Shown here in pieces: positions 10,300-23,300 of a stretch of 64,000 bases of DNA. The notes under the pieces were generated by a model. It did not search any database. It was not told where the DNA came from and saw only the letters and a list, made by a program, of their open reading frames with translations. The translations under genes and the position numbers were made by a program. Source of the stretch: Opisthorchis felineus. Its lineage: Eukaryota; Platyhelminthes; Trematoda; Opisthorchiida; Opisthorchiidae. Position 1 is the first letter of the stretch; each line of letters begins with the position of its first letter. The stretch covers positions 218,477-282,476 of the forward strand of contig SJOL01007149.1 of the NCBI GenBank assembly GCA_004794785.1, in the 5' to 3' direction.

Positions 10300-12360
10300 A
10301 GAACAGTGAGTCACTGTATTGCAAGAAATTGTATTCCGAGGCAGTCTGGAGGAAAGGTCGTACTGCCTTCTGCGATATGATTGTGAAGGTAGTAAGGCAT
10401 TTCATTCATGAGACCAATATGTCCATATTTATGAAAGCCACGATAGCAACCCTTTCCAACCCTTTCCTCCTTTCCCTAAAAACAGCACACTCCATTCGCC
10501 TAGCGGTTTAAGTTACCGCCGGCGCATTACTAACTACGGTTCAAATATATTTTAAACGAAAGAGAACGATGCTGCTACGCACAGCCGTATTAGGAGTCAG
10601 ACAGCTATTCCTTACTCCCTGTGCCCTGGGGCCAGGCCAGCTTTCTGCTGCCTAACGGCCCAAACTCTTGAATCAAAGACTCAAGGTGCGTTACGTTAAC
10701 CAAATCCTCTTCTTCGGCCTGAACAACCTAGAAGTAAAATTTGCCCTTACATCTCTTGATTCACTGACCACCCCAGTCAAGTCCTTCTGGTCTACTTACA
10801 TGTCAATTATGTAACCGTTGCTTCGTGTCTAAGATTCTGTCCAGTGAAATAATCCCGTATTGAATTCAAGGGATTTGTTCCACATTGCGGCTTAAAACGT
10901 CCGTAATCTAGTATGAAATTGGACAAAAGGTCACAGCTTCATAGTTGCTCACTGTTATTATCCTACGATGATTGGTAAACCACCGGGAGAGTCCATTCAA
11001 CCTGGATCTCGTCCTGGTCGAGGTTTCATTGATCGTATATGCACTTTGTGACCATTCCTTCCGACGGCAAACAATGATTGACTTGCTCAATCTCTGACCT
11101 GCTTTTGACTCCCTTGAACTGCAGAAACTGTGACAGCGTCTGGCGATGTAAAGTTTCCCTTCTGCATTCTTGTCTCATATAAAGGCTGTAACTGCTTCCT
11201 CTCGTCGACACGTACGTATCTACGACAAATTCTCTCCTGAGTTCACATCCACTGGTGTCAGGCAGTGGCACCTTCTGTCACCCTTCTTCAAATTCATAGT
11301 CGATATCCTATTTTGGTCTTATTTACCTGGCTCTAATACCTCGGGGATCGAAATACTCCCGTGGCGCTCGCTCACAGATATTGAGCGCGCTGACGATATT
11401 GCACTTCTTGGATCAGACCCTCTAGAAATGCAAACCATCTTAAATAACCCAAATAATTCTGCTCCGACGTTCAGTATGCGATTCGCGCCTCTTCAGTGCA
11501 AGGTGGTGTTGCAAGATTGGGTGGGATCAAACCCAAACCTCATGCTCACAGTTGGACTAATCGATGTGGTAGACTAGTTTGTGTGTCTGGACAGCTGCAC
11601 AAGTCCTGGTGGACTCGCGGGAGACGAGATCACTTACCGAGTCGGCAAGGCGTCTGCGAGCTCCTGACTTTTGTGGCGCTGACGTGGCATAAGCTTGGTT
11701 GTCAAGGTTAGAGGGTACAATGCAGCAGGTTGATCTGTTCTGCTTCTCGGATCGGATACGTGGCCTCTGGAGGTGGCAAATTTTCAAAGTCTCGGTGTTT
11801 GACTATCGCTGCCTCCGAAGCCTCATGCGGGTCTGGTAGGAACATCAGGTCAGTTTTGCTGGGGTAGACCTGAGGGTTTTCATAAACGGTGACTCTCTCT
11901 GGATAGGTCAGGTGGTCACACTCGACAGGTTGCGCTTATTAAGCTATGTACTTCGTATACCAACTCACTCCACCCAGCCCTGTTTCGGCTGCAGGTGTGC
12001 GTGAGGCAACCAAGTCTAAAAGCCCTCAGGGGTCAACTCAGTGTCATTGGTAACTGCCGTTTTCCGAGATGGGGATCCGTGGACGAGTCAAATCAATGGT
12101 CAGTGATTCTGACAGATATGGCTGTGTCAGTCAGTGACGCTCTGGCATCAAAGCTATCATTTCTGTTATGTAGCTCACACTTTCTTGCGTATCGGTCAAA
12201 CAGTCTATTTGTCTTTAATGAGCATATTATTCAGTCACCTCCAACGCGATGCTCGTATTTCCTTGCTTCTCACATCCTCGGTGAACGTATGTGTAACGAT
12301 CGAACCGCTGGGGTTCGGTGCACGGTTTGTGAGCTGAATAACTGAAAACTTTGGCCTGAA
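10300..12360 (+). mobile_element. RTE-type non-LTR retrotransposon, internally deleted and decayed
   Basis: The copy starts with a 5' region (about 10300-10900) that aligns to 62725-63480. It carries a short endonuclease-start relic near 10905-10930, then jumps to the RT: QPGSRPGRGFIDRICTL at about 11000, then KFSPEFTSTGVRQWHLLSPF, ILPWRSLTDIERADDIALLG, and CKVVLQDWVGSNPNLML (frame 11170-11577). Beyond a frameshift come the thumb and C-terminal blocks, including SVFDYRCLRSLMRVW at about 11797. The catalytic YADD is RADD (11386-11397), so the enzyme would be dead even if frames were restored. It ends with the segment shared with 2085-2730. Order and motifs match RTE-clade elements of flukes. 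Confidence 0.85.
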
Positions 12361-13418
12361 ATTAATTGTCCTGCGGTGTTCCTTCTTTCATTAGTGGCTG
12401 TATATACTAAACCCTCTTACGGTTGTAAAAGCCTTGGTTATCCTAATACCACCGTTTTGTCAGATGGGCTCTGGGTTACCATTTGTTTGCTTAGTTGCAC
12501 CTCGGTAACGCATCATTGATTCAGATGCCAATAATGATTTATTTTATGTGACTCAACTTGCTTCTCTTTCATGAAACGTCACCATCTCCCCCATTACTTT
12601 CTATTTGGCTTTATTACTCGCTTCTTTCCTTTGCTGCAAAATATAAACGCTCCTTTGTTGAGTCTATCGTACGTCGGTCTCAATCGATGATCAGGAACCT
12701 TAATTTGAAATTCTTTTTTGACGGGATCCAGTGTAATACTCCCGCTAATTTCGATCGGGAATTTACCTGCAACTTAATTAATGTGCGCTGATTAGCTGAA
12801 AGCACTGTATGGCTGCCTCATTTTTGTTAGGAACCAATAACGCGCACCTTACGAACCACTGGAGTGATTCATACCCCCGACTTTTCGGTCAGTAGTTGAA
12901 CTCTATGTCATTCGGCCATGAATGACTGATCGACAGTGTGGTTAACTTGTTCTCAGACAGGACCTATCACCCCTCTACCTTCCACTACGCAGTTCACCTC
13001 AACTGTTCACATGCTTCTCCCGTGGAACATTTTTCCCGTTCTGAGCAGCTTAACTGTATTTTAGCAGTAAGAAATCTTGTTCAAAATATCAAGACAACCG
13101 ACAAGATTCCTTAAATGTTGAGCGACTCGAATAAGACTGTCTTTAAACGACTGCCTTTGTCAGCTTTAATTTGACTGAAGGCACTGAATTTAGATGTTTC
13201 TTGGTGGTGGCAAACTAAATGTGAGGACACACGGATTATGAAGCCAAGTATAATGTTGAATATATCTAAAACACGACTGAAACCTGGACTTTTGCGTAGA
13301 CAAACTCTGACACTCCGAGCATATCGATCCATTCAAACGTGTGGGTGTTAGGTTCACGTGCCCTACAAATATTTAGTCAATAGTCTACATATGCGGTTCC
13401 ATCCACTCCCCTCACCCG
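12361..13418. other. Upstream region of the first tetraspanin gene
   Basis: The interval of 1.06 kb lies between the RTE copy and the tetraspanin start codon. It should contain the promoter and 5' UTR, but no clear TATA box, initiator or upstream exon could be assigned by eye. Confidence 0.4.
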
Positions 13419-14326
13419 ATGCAATCATATGGTACTGAGCATGGCCAATTCAAGCACGTAGCTTACCCTGCTGACGAAGACTTAGAAACCCTGAACGATG
13501 TTTCACGTATAAAAGATTATGTGATCCCAGCGTCACCTCATTTTAACCAACTTCACAAGAGGCATCGGTCCCACAGCGGTCGAAGACGAAATGACCGCCA
13601 TAGAACTACTGAACGTGTTGTTCTACAGACTACTATTGATGACCATACACCACGGCCAGCCAGAACGCGTGAAGGCAGTAGAGATAGGTCGAAACATAAT
13701 GCTGCTGGGAGACAGAGACAAAGGACCGCCACCGGTGAACCCAGACGAAAAAAGGGGAGAAGGAAAAGTACGACGAGTGCACGGCGTGAGAAAGAACTAG
13801 TAGACGAGTTCCTGCATAGTCAAGCGACCAATGACAATAGCTCACTCAGAGACCATAGCAGGTCTGGAACACAAAAAAGGAAGGAAAAACCGGAATACAA
13901 TTCTTACGTAGATGTGACACCGTCAAAAAGCTCACAGGAAAATTTGGGGTTCACTGAGAATTCACAGAAGACGTTTAGTATCAAAGAGTTGGCGGACTAT
14001 ATCATTCCCGAAAAGGTTCCACTTAAAGAGGGTACCTACAATCTCATTCGGTTTCCACTCCGTGTAATGGCAATAATGGTGGAGTTACAACTGTTCTGGT
14101 GGTTCATACAATTTTTTATATTCATCTGGATAACAACTCTGGTGGATTGGAAATTACGCGTCCGATCACCGATTTCCGAATTTCCTAACTACAGTGCACC
14201 ACGAATGCCTATTCTACCTGGTCAAGAAGAAATGCGCAACCGACTTCTCGGCGTGTGGCTAACCCTGGGTTTTGTGTATCTTCCGTCCACTGTAATTCAT
14301 TTGTCCAAATTTTTCGATCATACTCC
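13419..14326 (+). CDS. Tetraspanin 1 exon 1: N-tail, TM1, TM2
   Basis: The start is the first ATG of the frame ([11 protein letters not shown]). Residues 45-130 are dominated by Arg, Lys, Ser and His (for example GRRRNDRHR and [10 protein letters not shown]). TM1 contains [16 protein letters not shown] and is followed by DWKLRVRSP. The [11 protein letters not shown] motif then precedes TM2. The frame runs into TGA at 14328, but a GTGAGT donor at 14327 and a perfect phase match to exon 2 show the exon ends at 14326. Confidence 0.9.
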
Positions 14327-17300
14327 GTGAGTCAGTAGTATTATTCAAAGAACCGGTAAAGTGTAATAAAATGGGACCGGAAGTATATATGGTCGCATTT
14401 TTCCAGCGAGATTTTGTCCTGCAGTTGAAGCTGAAGGGCAGAGAAGCGCTGCACACCTGTTTTGTTTTTACTGGGAGTCATTAGCAGGGCGCATCTCACA
14501 AAACTCCTGTGAGTTACGAACATTCAACCACCCGGTTGGCAGTTGAAAACCAAAACAGTTCGGCTATAAGTGGCTGATAAACAGTGTGATCAACTCACAC
14601 CTGGCCAATATATAGCGTCAATGATCCTTCAATGACGGAATTCACATGACATGGTCGCGTGTCGTCTGCCATCTCGAGTGACAAGTTGTTCGCGTAATCC
14701 ATCAGTCGAGAAGCTAGTCAACATATGACCACGTGTTGTGGATTCCGTGATTGACGGTACACTGGCTAAGTACGAGTTAATCACACAGCTGATCATCCGC
14801 TCGTGACTGAACGGTTTAGGGTTCAACTAAGAGCCGAGAGGTTCCTGGAGTTTCCCGACCTTCGCTGTGATGATGCTTCCGAGTAATTGTGAAACAGCTG
14901 TACAATGCTTCCAGATTTTTTGGCTGGATGAAATCTCCACCGAGATTTCAAAACCCCATACAATTAATGAAATCCCATTTTTCGCAGTGTTGCAATAGGT
15001 CATAGGTTACTTGATCAATATGTTTTAAGACATTTTATTTAAATCTACAGTAATCCCCGCCTCCATAGAGTTTACATTTGGGGAAAGGCCACAAAGCCGA
15101 CAACCTACAGAAAAATACAATATAGAAGACGCGCTGCAAGGGCCGCGTGACAGCTTCTAACGGACTTTCTTTAGAACACATTTGCAGGATTGATGAATGT
15201 AGTCACAGTTGCAAGAAACCAACAATGTGACCTTGAAACCACTTAAACCTGAGACATGCAATGAAGTTGCTTGTTGTTATCAGCTATCGATTTCATATTG
15301 AAAAATTGTTTGTAATAAGGACGAGTGTATGGCGATTTTCATTAATATAGTTTAAAATTCGAGATCATAGCAAGCAGGAGATCGCAAATGACGTTGCCTT
15401 TTGAACATTTAAGCAAGTAAAGCAGTTTATCTGGAAACATAACGGCTAGAATATACGTTTAAATTTGACAGTATTATGTAAAAGTTGTCCCAATTGTGAA
15501 TCATTAGTCAATGAGCCAAAAGTATAGTCAAGTGTCACTTGTGATAGTGTCAAAATTATAAGATTATATTAATTTTTCACAATAATTACCACGTTTATTT
15601 GGCAAAGAGTTCGTACCTAGAAAAAGGCCAAGATAGAGTGGTCTGAGATCTTGTAAAGAAATTCAGCTACCCAAGTCCACTTGCAGATAGTCAAGCACAC
15701 AAAACTGAAAACCACTGTGAATAAATTATCGGACTACAGGATCCTGCTAAGTCGTNNNNNNNNNNNNNNNNNNNNNNNNNNNNNNNNNNNNNNNNNNNNN
15801 NNNNNNNNNNNNNNNNNNNNNNNNNNNNNNNNNNNNNNNNNNNNNNNNNNNNNNNNNNNNNNNNNNNNNNNNNNNNNNNNNNNNNNNNNNNNNNNNNNNN
15901 NNNNNNNNNNNNNNNNNNNNNNNNNNNNNNNNNNNNNNNNNNNNNNNNNNNNNNNNNNNNNNNNNNNNNNNNNNNNNNNNNNNNNNNNNNNNNNNNNNNN
16001 NNNNNNNNNNNNNNNNNNNNNNNNNNNNNNNNNNNNNNNNNNNNNNNNNNNNNNNNNNNNNNNNNNNNNNNNNNNNNNNNNNNNNNNNNNNNNNNNNNNN
16101 NNNNNNNNNNNNNNNNNNNNNNNNNNNNNNNNNNNNNNNNNNNNNNNNNNNNNNNNNNNNNNNNNNNNNNNNNNNNNNNNNNNNNNNNNNNNNNNNNNNN
16201 NNNNNNNNNNNNNNNNNNNNNNNNNNNNNNNNNNNNNNNNNNNNNNNNNNNNNNNNNNNNNNNNNNNNNNNNNNNNNNNNNNNNNNNNNNNNNNNNNNNN
16301 NNNNNNNNNNNNNNNNNNNNNNNNNNNNNNNNNNNNNNNNNNNNNNNNNNNNNNNNNNNNNNNNNNNNNNNNNNNNNNNNNNNNNNNNNNNNNNNNNNNN
16401 NNNNNNNNNNNNNNNNNNNNNNNNNNNNNNNNNNNNNNNNNNNNNNNNNNNNNNNNNNNNNNNNNNNNNNNNNNNNNNNNNNNNNNNNNNNNNNNNNNNN
16501 NNNNNNNNNNNNNNNNNNNNNNNNNNNNNNNNNNNNNNNNNNNNNNNNNNNNNNNNNNNNNNNNNNNNNNNNNNNNNNNNNNNNNNNNNNNNNNNNNNNN
16601 NNNNNNNNNNNNNNNNNNNNNNNNNNNNNNNNNNNNNNNNNNNNNNNNNNNNNNNNNNNNNNNNNNNNNNNNNNNNNNNNNNNNNNNNNNNNNNNNNNNN
16701 NNNNNNNNNNNNNNNNNNNNNNNNNNNNNNNNNNNNNACACATCACTTTCTGTAACAACGAAGAACAACGAATAATTAAAGACAGCGTTAGTGAAACAAA
16801 ATCAAACCGCGGCATGTTTAATCCGGTTTGTAATGCAGGTGGCCGTCAAATGCATGCCACTTGGAGTCTTTGATGGAATCATTCTGACATAATGAAGAAA
16901 ACAAATTCTGCTCGAATAAGAGAGCACAAACAGGATGATACTGTTCGGATGAAACCGGTGTTAGTCAGCCACATAGAATGGATTCGTGATATGGATGTTT
17001 GAAAGTGGATTGGTTCAGGTACCTCGTTCTGAAACGGCGGACCCGAGTTGTGGCATAGACTGATTTGACCTTTTTTGCTTGCATATTAATTTCTTCCGAG
17101 AGTAGGTTGCTGGTCTCTGGAAGCGCTTCCCGATGGCACCCGTCAGCTGATTGTAAATTATGATATTTCACTTACAATGAACGGGACTTTGGCGGAAGAT
17201 TAGGGAGTCCTATTGTGCTATCCTGATAAAGTCTATCGGGGCAATTTAGGTACTTCATTTCTTCAGCACATTACTTGGCCAAACAGATCCAACTGTTAGT

Positions 17301-20300
17301 TATCTATTCAGTTATGAATCCCGTGCGATGGGTTTGATATACTGTTGCGTAGGTTTGAAATTATGCTATTTTCATTCCAGTCCAGTGACCGAAAACAAAG
17401 AAATCTATGGATCTCAAACCAGACTACCTGTTCATGTAAACAAGATAGCTAGAATAGTTGAAAAGAGCAGAACCATGACCAATAAGATACTGATTTCACA
17501 AAAATTAAGTGTCTGACAATTATGTGTCAGCTGAATCGAGCGTCAGCGGATGAAACTTCCGTCACTACCAGGTGTGACGGACTCAGAGGAATCCCAGTGA
17601 AAATAATAACAACATTATCTTGAGGAAACACAATTTTGCCGAAATCTCTTCGACAGCTCACGACCGGTTTCGCCTTTTTTGGGTCTCATGAGACAGGTGC
17701 AGTCTTTCTGTTCTGCTTAGAACAAAATTGTACGCAATTTGAGAGACAAACTCGTTTGTACACCAATACGGTTTTAAATGGGGGCTCAACTGAATCAAAG
17801 CTGAGTCCCTCAGCTGAATATACTGCATAAAGGCTGCTTTAATCTTCATTTGGCACGATATTTTCTTTAAGCAACACTACTCATAAACAAGCGGATTCAG
17901 TTGGACCTTTCGTTAAATCCAGATTGGTGTGCAAATAAATGTGTTTCGCGAACAACTGTATTATGTTACCGGCCGTATTCCCAATGATTGCTGCTCTAAA
18001 TTATACAATACTATGTGTTAGATTATACTATAATATGCCGTGCGTTACTGTCCCATTTTAAACTGCACCACACCACATTTGTTTGTACCATGCTGCACTA
18101 CACCATACCATACCATACTATACTATACTATACTATACTATACTATACTATACTATACTATACTATACTATACGGTAGTATACTTCACCACAAGAGACTA
18201 CACTATACTATACTACCTTATGTCGTAAAATACCATAGTAAAACCAAAGTGAGTCTTAAGTTTAACTTTTCAACAACACTCTGTGAATCTGAGACAGTAA
18301 GTCTCATTTCAACGCGCATTGTCGATATCAGTGAGCATTTCCTTTTTAGTGTGAAGATTTTCCAGTGTGGCTATTGTTGCCCTCTCTCTCTTATTCGGCC
18401 AGCATTCAACCTTATTAGCTGTTACTGAATGGTTGAAATAACTAAGTAATGTCCACACACGTTCGTAAGCTATCCGGACAAAAAAGTGCGAGCCATGAGA
18501 AATCATATTGGTCATATAAAGGAAAATAGTTCGACGTATTGAATACCATTTCAACTAAAGTACGAGACTGATTTGATACCGCATGGTCAAATTGGAAACC
18601 GAAGGATTCAATTGAATCTCCTGCCAACACCAGCTTACATTGAAATGAACGCTGAATTCAACGTAGATGAGTTTGTTTTTCTGGTGAGAAATGGGCGAGT
18701 GGGAATTTGGGAAATGGGCCTGCTGGATGGGCTTAAAACAACCCAAACCGACAGCGGACAATGACAATCCAGGGGTTGTCATTTTTTATGAATAGTTTCA
18801 CATTATTAAAATGTGTAAGCCGTTACTAATTAAATTGACTCAATTTCTTAGGCCACAAAAGTCAAACGGAGTGAAACTATTGACCAGTGCGGTGTGAAAA
18901 AGCGACCCCATCGACGTAGCGGAGTGGAGCTCAAGATGTGGGACGAACCATTTCAACAAGTGATTACTGCTTGATATACCATTTCAATAACCCTGAGTTG
19001 CACATCAAACAAGTTCGCCACGTCCCAAGTTAATTATCGTTCTTTGGGAATTTACTGGGCTGCGACATTTAAAGGAAGAAGCTGATTGTATGACTGTCTC
19101 CACACTTTACTAAACCACGAGCTTATGTGAACAGAATGTTCCTGTTGGTGTCACGTCGCTGTACCACGGCTTACCGACGCTGTCACCTCAGCTTGTGATT
19201 GAACTCCCGAGCTCAGAATACAGTTGATTCATAATACTGTTCTGCTCGAGCTATTAACTTGCCGCTTCAGTAAGTAAGATCTTGGACTTGAAAGAGTGCG
19301 ATGGTAAAACGATTCCAAATCTAAATCATTTGTATCTAGGTTTGCCTAAAATTCTTTTTTGATGGGGACAAAACGCAAGTGTTAGCGATTTGTATCTTTC
19401 CAGATTGAAACCCAAATTTGTACCACACTACTTTCTTGGGACATTTTTGGGAGAACCGGAAAATTCGTCATAATGAGGTTAGGAGAGTTTCTGTTTGTTA
19501 GTACTTCATGGATCGTCTACAGCAGCTATCTGAGTACTGTTCAAAATTGTCAGCGGGACACTGGGTGAGATATTGCTTTTAGCACAGATGGAATATGCTT
19601 GTAAAGTTTTTACCTGTGGTAAAGTTGGCGCTTTCTCGTTATATTCCACATTCACAGAAATAAGGAAAAAAGGCGGCGTCTGAGCAGAATTCCACCCCCG
19701 ACACCCTGGTACGAGAAGGACCGCTACAAACAATTGGTTGAGATAAAGCAGCGACAGCCTCGAGCTATGTGGATGTTGATACTGACGTTTGGGCTTCTGC
19801 TGTATTACATCTACGTTTTTTTCAGTAAGCACCTGCTTTTCCTTTTTGTTATTGAAAATATGGCCGATTTAGTTTTGATCACCCAATGAATACCCGAAAT
19901 AGCCAAGCTTTTGAACGTCTGATCGGTATCATTGGAATGTGATTGGATAATAGTGTTACAGACGTGTTTCTTTGTAGGCGTATGATTTGGACTGAGGCGT
20001 TTGAAAACACGTGTTTTGAGCGACACTATAGAGAGTGGACCAACAAAAGGGGCACGCCAAATACAAAACAAGTGCCATAGTAAATCTGTCGTAAAATGTC
20101 TCTCGAATAACAGCACCACAAATAGACCCCCTAATACCGTTTAGTTATGAAAAAAGGTTACAAGCGGCACGATACTTTTAGAAGTTTAATAAATGTTCCT
20201 TCTGCCAAAGAAGGTCTTTCGATTGCACGTCAATTTCTCATACCTCTCGCGACTCGTCCACTGTTTGTCCAGTTTGATGGATTCCCCAAAGCAGAAGAGG

Positions 20301-23300
20301 AAAACGGAAGAATATCTGTTTGTTAGGTTTTCACGGTCCTAGGTTATTAAATGTGCATATGCTTTGTGAATTTCAATTCCCTTTACTGTGAACATAAGCG
20401 TTTTGCTCCCACAATGTATGTATGTGTGAGCACAAAAAGACACTGAATGTATGTGTACATTATGGCCGGTAGTTTGAGTGTCAGTGAGTCCCTGGGGCAC
20501 CGCACTGTCAAGTTGAACAACATAGTAAGGCTCTCCATGTACGTGTAAACGTGGCCTTCACGGGGTGTGATGCTCCTGGGGATTGCTTTTTGTGGAATCT
20601 TCTGAATAGCTCTTATGTGACCGATGTTGGGGTGATTTGTGCTGAAAGCACAGAAGATTCTTTACAGTAATGGGTAGCAGACAGAGGTTTGAATTCTCTT
20701 TCAAACAGGGGATTATATCTTCGTTTCTGCTGATTTCCAGATAGCCTGGCTGAGAAAATAAAAACTACTGTTGATTGCGTACAACAAAATAGCTTCTGTT
20801 AATTTTCTTCCACCGAAAAAGATCGATAATAACTAGCTTTACTTTTTAGTAGGAAAAGCATGCAAGAAAATAGGTATCTGGACTGGCCCCATAATTACTA
20901 CGGGGAATGCATCATTGTGTACATCCGTCTGCACATTTGCGTCTGCTCACATCAAGGAGGGCCTTGTGCTCCTGAAGGACCTTGCCATCACAAAATGGTT
21001 TTAAAAATGACCGAGTAAATTCACCTTTCGGGGTACAGAAACGGAGGCCTGTACCTTAATCCTTTCTCTCATTTACGCAGAAGGATCGACTAATTAAGGT
21101 AGTGGATCCCTGAGCGATCATTACATCCGCCAGAAACCTGGTCATTATTTCATTTATTCGGCGTAGAAAATGCAGGCTACGCTGGAATTTGTATGCCATA
21201 TTTTCGTCATAAGAAGTTTTGTTGACAGATTCCAACTTCTCAGCGGCCTGCACCATAAAATGGGCACCAGCGTACTTTCCGTAGCAGATTATATATAATA
21301 TCGATCTAGAACTGAAGACCGAGAGAGGATGAGTTGGTCGTGGCCTTGATTGGGATCTTTTGGTCCATACTGTACTTGCTCATTTTTAGCAGCGATTTAC
21401 GGAGAAGCCAAGTGAATCTCTCACTCATTCCAAACAAGTAACCTTAGTTACTGCAACAGTGGAATCTAGTTAAAAGGAAAGAGAAAAGGGTCAGCAATGA
21501 CCGAAAGTTTTTTTTACAATATAAGTGCTCTTGATATGTCATTCATTGGATGTACGCCTCGCTCTCTCAAATTTACTTTACAATTGCAATACAGTATACT
21601 GATAATGCTATTAAGACCCAAATGCAAAAAGGCAACCGTTACTCATGAAGTCATCATCACAATGCTGACAAACTTGCTTGCATAGGTTTAGGTGTGAAAA
21701 CTGGGTGTTAGTTCATGCAAGTTTGTTGAATGTCAATCCTATTTAAAATCTCCAATGTCATTCGAGTATAATATAGCCTGGCTGGTACAGCTGTCAAGGA
21801 AAAGAAAGAGTTCACTAAGGAAGAATTCCCAGGAGTACTTCACATTGTGAAATGAGGTTCAATTTTTTGTCTCCGTGAAGAAAAGGCTGTGAAATAGCAG
21901 AGCGATATGAAAGCGGCAGCGGTTTTATTGAGTGCTGTGGGATCATCGAGATGGCGTCCGACGAATGTTTGGTAAATTTTTCCATCACATTTTGAGCTAA
22001 CTTTTAAGGTTTTAAAACAGATCTTGACCATCGATACTCTTTCTCTAGAATGTTATATGTAGCGAACAAAGATTCCGGTGCCAGTAGTGCGCAGTATAGA
22101 GTTAGCTAATGAGGATAAGTTTGGCAGTTCATGTTGCACAGTGTGTCAGTAAATGGCACATCCACTGAAATGCCGCTCCGCCACATAACTGTGCTCTGAT
22201 GCCGTCAATCCAATTGCCTACGGAACATTTACCACCAGAATGTCCTTTTTAGCTAAAAAGACAGCAATTTTGTAAAACTGTCGTGGAGAGTTAAGCAAAT
22301 TCGATTCTCTCCGCACTGCAAAGTTCAGCGTACCTGGTATCCAAAAATCTGTTTGACCCTGTTATCACAAGTCTCCCATTTTCTTCCCACACTCAGGTGA
22401 CACCTTTTACCCGATACAGGAGGTCTATTGGGACAATACTATCAATAAATGGTTGTATGAACTGCAGCGTTACTACTTCCTGCAATTCCAACAGCTTGCT
22501 CAATTTATTCGCCCTGAGTCTCGAATCCCGTCGCACCACACCCCAGATGACGGATCGGGCACGTATCTGAGCCTCGATCTGATTCACAGAATATTTGAGT
22601 GCTGTGGGCGCAAAACAGGATACGCAGACTGGAACTCTCCCCATGTATACCGACCAAAAAATCACACCTATAGGAAGGCTATGGGGTAAGTTGTTCTCAC
22701 GCAAACATTCGCGAAGGGTAAACTTAGTCATTTAAGGTCAGGGAATCAGTGTGCCATAGATGAACTCCTTCTTCGTCTGGTACAATTAAAACGTGAGTCG
22801 TCCTCATTTTGCTTGGCATAGACAGTTGGCATGCTTTAGAGGAAAATACAGTACCTTGGAAAACAAATGCCTCCAAAACAGAAGTAACCAAATGCCTGCT
22901 TTAGCAAAACTCATAAGAGGGATCTCCTATGAGAGCGGAACCATCAGAAGATTCACATGCTGGTGTGTTTTTGGGTCAGAGGTTTCTGTCACTCCCAGCC
23001 TTGATAGAAGCTAGTTCCGAATAGATATAGTCCTGCTAGACGAAACACGTTTGCCTTCTTCTCTGAAGTCCTAGAAGCGAGTATATGGCAAAAGAGGTTG
23101 AAGCTGATCGGTCCTTTTGGGACGGTCATTTCAAAGTATGGAACTGCATGAAGAAGCATTGGAACCGATAATTGTTAAGATTGGGGTATATATGATTGAC
23201 AAATGCCATATTTTAGATATTAAATTTATCAAACCAACATTAGTTAAAGTAACTTAAAGCATGCTAGGAAACTGAAAATGAACTAGTAGAATAAAACTGA

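Larger units (their letters stand above)
14327..19657 (+). other. Tetraspanin 1 intron 1
   Basis: The 5.3 kb intron holds a tRNA-derived SINE copy (about 14555-14960), the assembly gap, an antisense hammerhead-repeat remnant near 17641-17715 and an ATACT microsatellite near 18112-18172. Nothing else was recognised. Confidence 0.8.

Noticed and set aside
15681..16815. Three long open frames across the N gap
   Set aside because: They consist almost entirely of unread bases; only a few real codons flank the gap.
18015..18428. 137-codon frame with [11 protein letters not shown] repeats
   Set aside because: It is the translation of the ATACT microsatellite.
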